Position numbers and translations under genes: made by a program
NCBI RefSeq assembly: GCF_036511935.1
Contig: NZ_AP028878.1
Location: 1,736,001 to 1,800,000 of the forward strand
Direction of reading: 5' to 3'
DNA length: 64,000 nucleotides
Origin: Marinobacter nanhaiticus D15-8W
GTDB lineage: Bacteria > Pseudomonadota > Gammaproteobacteria > Pseudomonadales > Oleiphilaceae
The notes under the pieces: model-generated
What the model saw: only the letters and a program-made list of their open reading frames with translations
What the model was told of the DNA's origin: nothing
Database searches by the model: none
Shown: piece by piece, positions 63,108 through 64,000 of the stretch
Layout: every line of letters begins with the position of its first letter
Position numbering within the stretch: the first letter of the stretch is position 1

Positions 63108-64000
63108 TCAGTCCTTACGCTTGCCGGGCAGGATACCCATCAGCTTGCAGATGATGCCCAGCATGATTTCGTCGGCACCGCCGCCGATGGAGACCAGCCG
63201 CACGTCGCGGAAGGCCCGGGACAGCGGGTTATCCCACATGTAGCCCATACCGCCCCAGTATTGCAGGCAGCTGTCGGTGACTTCCCGGCCCAGGCGACCG
63301 GCCTTCAGCTTGGCCATGGAGGCCAGGCGCGTCACATCCTTGCCCTGCACATGCAGTTCGCAGGCCTGGTAGGTGAGGGCGCGCAGCGCTTCGACTTCGG
63401 TCTGCAACTCGGCCAGACGGAAATGGATGGACTGGTTGTCGATCAACGGCTGACCGAAGGTCTGGCGCTCACGGCAGTAGTTGATGGTCACCTCGATGCA
63501 GTGCTCCAGCGCCTTGATCACGTTGGCCGCGCCCCACATGCGTTCCTCCTGGAACTGCACCATCTGCATCATGAATCCGGTGCCTTCGGCGCCGATACGG
63601 TTGCGCTGTGGCACGCGCACATCGTCGAAAAACACCTGGGCGGTTTCGGACGAGCGCATGCCCAGCTTGTTCAGGTGCGGCGAGAATGAGATGCCCGGCG
63701 TATTCATGGGCACCATGATCAGCGACTTGTTCTTGTGAGGCTTGTCGTCGGAGGTGTTCGCCAGCAGGCAGATGAAATCGGCGCTGGGGGAGTTGGTGAT
63801 CCACATCTTGGCGCCATTGATGATGTAATCGTCGCCGTCCTTGCGGGCGGTGGTTTTCATGCCGGCTACATCGGACCCTGCACCGACTTCGCTCACGCCG
63901 ATACAGCCCACCATTTCCCCGGCAATGGCCGGCGCCAGGAACTCCCGTTTGAGCTCATCCGAGCCGAAGCGGGCCAGGGCAGGGGTACACATGTCGGTTT
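63108..64000 (-). CDS. atuD: AtuD-like citronellyl-CoA dehydrogenase (5' end outside window)
   Basis: The frame is open to the right edge, so about 90 N-terminal residues are missing; the 297 residues seen are the main and C-terminal parts of an acyl-CoA dehydrogenase. Motifs: GVSEVGAGSDVAGM, NGAKMWITNSPSADF, RERQTFGQPLIDNQ and YWGGMGYMWDNPLSRAFRD. GGGADEIMLGIICKLMG ends the protein. FAD-dependent oxidation of citronellyl-CoA to geranyl-CoA is the likely reaction, from the gene order atuD-E-F-G-H seen in Pseudomonas aeruginosa. The remaining members of that pathway (atuA-C, repressor atuR) would lie to the right. Confidence 0.84.
   Translation of the reverse strand, partial: TDMCTPALARFGSDELKREFLAPAIAGEMVGCIGVSEVGAGSDVAGMKTTARKDGDDYIINGAKMWITNSPSADFICLLANTSDDKPHKNKSLIMVPMNTPGISFSPHLNKLGMRSSETAQVFFDDVRVPQRNRIGAEGTGFMMQMVQFQEERMWGAANVIKALEHCIEVTINYCRERQTFGQPLIDNQSIHFRLAELQTEVEALRALTYQACELHVQGKDVTRLASMAKLKAGRLGREVTDSCLQYWGGMGYMWDNPLSRAFRDVRLVSIGGGADEIMLGIICKLMGILPGKRKD

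Overview
The window is GC-rich, densely packed DNA from a free-living gammaproteobacterium. The split PqiA genes, FadIJ-like pair, acyclic-terpene (atu) cluster and LigD/Ku set together suggest Marinobacter or a close relative. That placement is an inference from gene content; no rRNA or tRNA gene lies in the window. All gene calls come from reading translations, motifs and gene order, without database searches.

Left part (1-10 kb, mostly minus strand): the 3'-truncated fused ABC exporter/ATPase rbbA with its HlyD-type adaptor; a small phosphatase-like protein; an operon of a two-domain KaiC-like ATPase and a pseudo-receiver/GAF/GGDEF/EAL protein; and a stand-alone LigD-type polymerase plus ATP-dependent DNA ligase pair. 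From 10 to 19 kb (plus strand): a Bcr/CflA drug exporter, a complete RND tripartite efflux operon (outer-membrane factor, adaptor, pump), a cupin and an aldo/keto reductase. From 19 to 26 kb (minus): pqiA1-pqiA2-pqiB-pqiC, then a cytoplasmic-type formate dehydrogenase with its DUF1641 partner.

Middle (26-42 kb): two small envelope proteins; a 1,636-residue calcium-binding surface protein that continues through a sorting-signal-like segment into an outer-membrane barrel; a fatty-acid oxidation operon (SDR, long-chain acyl-CoA dehydrogenase, thiolase); an AraC-type regulator; an ankyrin protein; and a fadI/fadJ-like operon. The promoter regions of the regulator and of the SDR operon share a 28-nt site (22 of 28 identical), so the regulator probably controls both. 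A cluster of palindromic repeats, one interrupted by a 142-bp element with 17-bp terminal inverted repeats, separates the thiolase from the regulator.

Right part (42-64 kb): a complete NHEJ operon (ligD, a four-CxxC zinc-finger protein, two ku genes) followed by the catalase katE; a UbiB-type kinase; a fumarylacetoacetase-family hydrolase; azgA-apt for purine uptake and salvage; a membrane-anchored BLUF light sensor; a quinone oxidoreductase; and atuD-atuE-atuF-atuG-atuH for citronellol/geraniol catabolism, with atuD cut by the right edge. A four-copy tandem array of the same palindromic repeat lies just downstream of atuH, and each of its three spacers carries a relic of the atuH 3' end including the stop codon.

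The genes suggest a marine-type heterotroph that uses fatty acids and isoprenoids, with strong envelope and efflux functions and DNA-break repair for non-growing cells.
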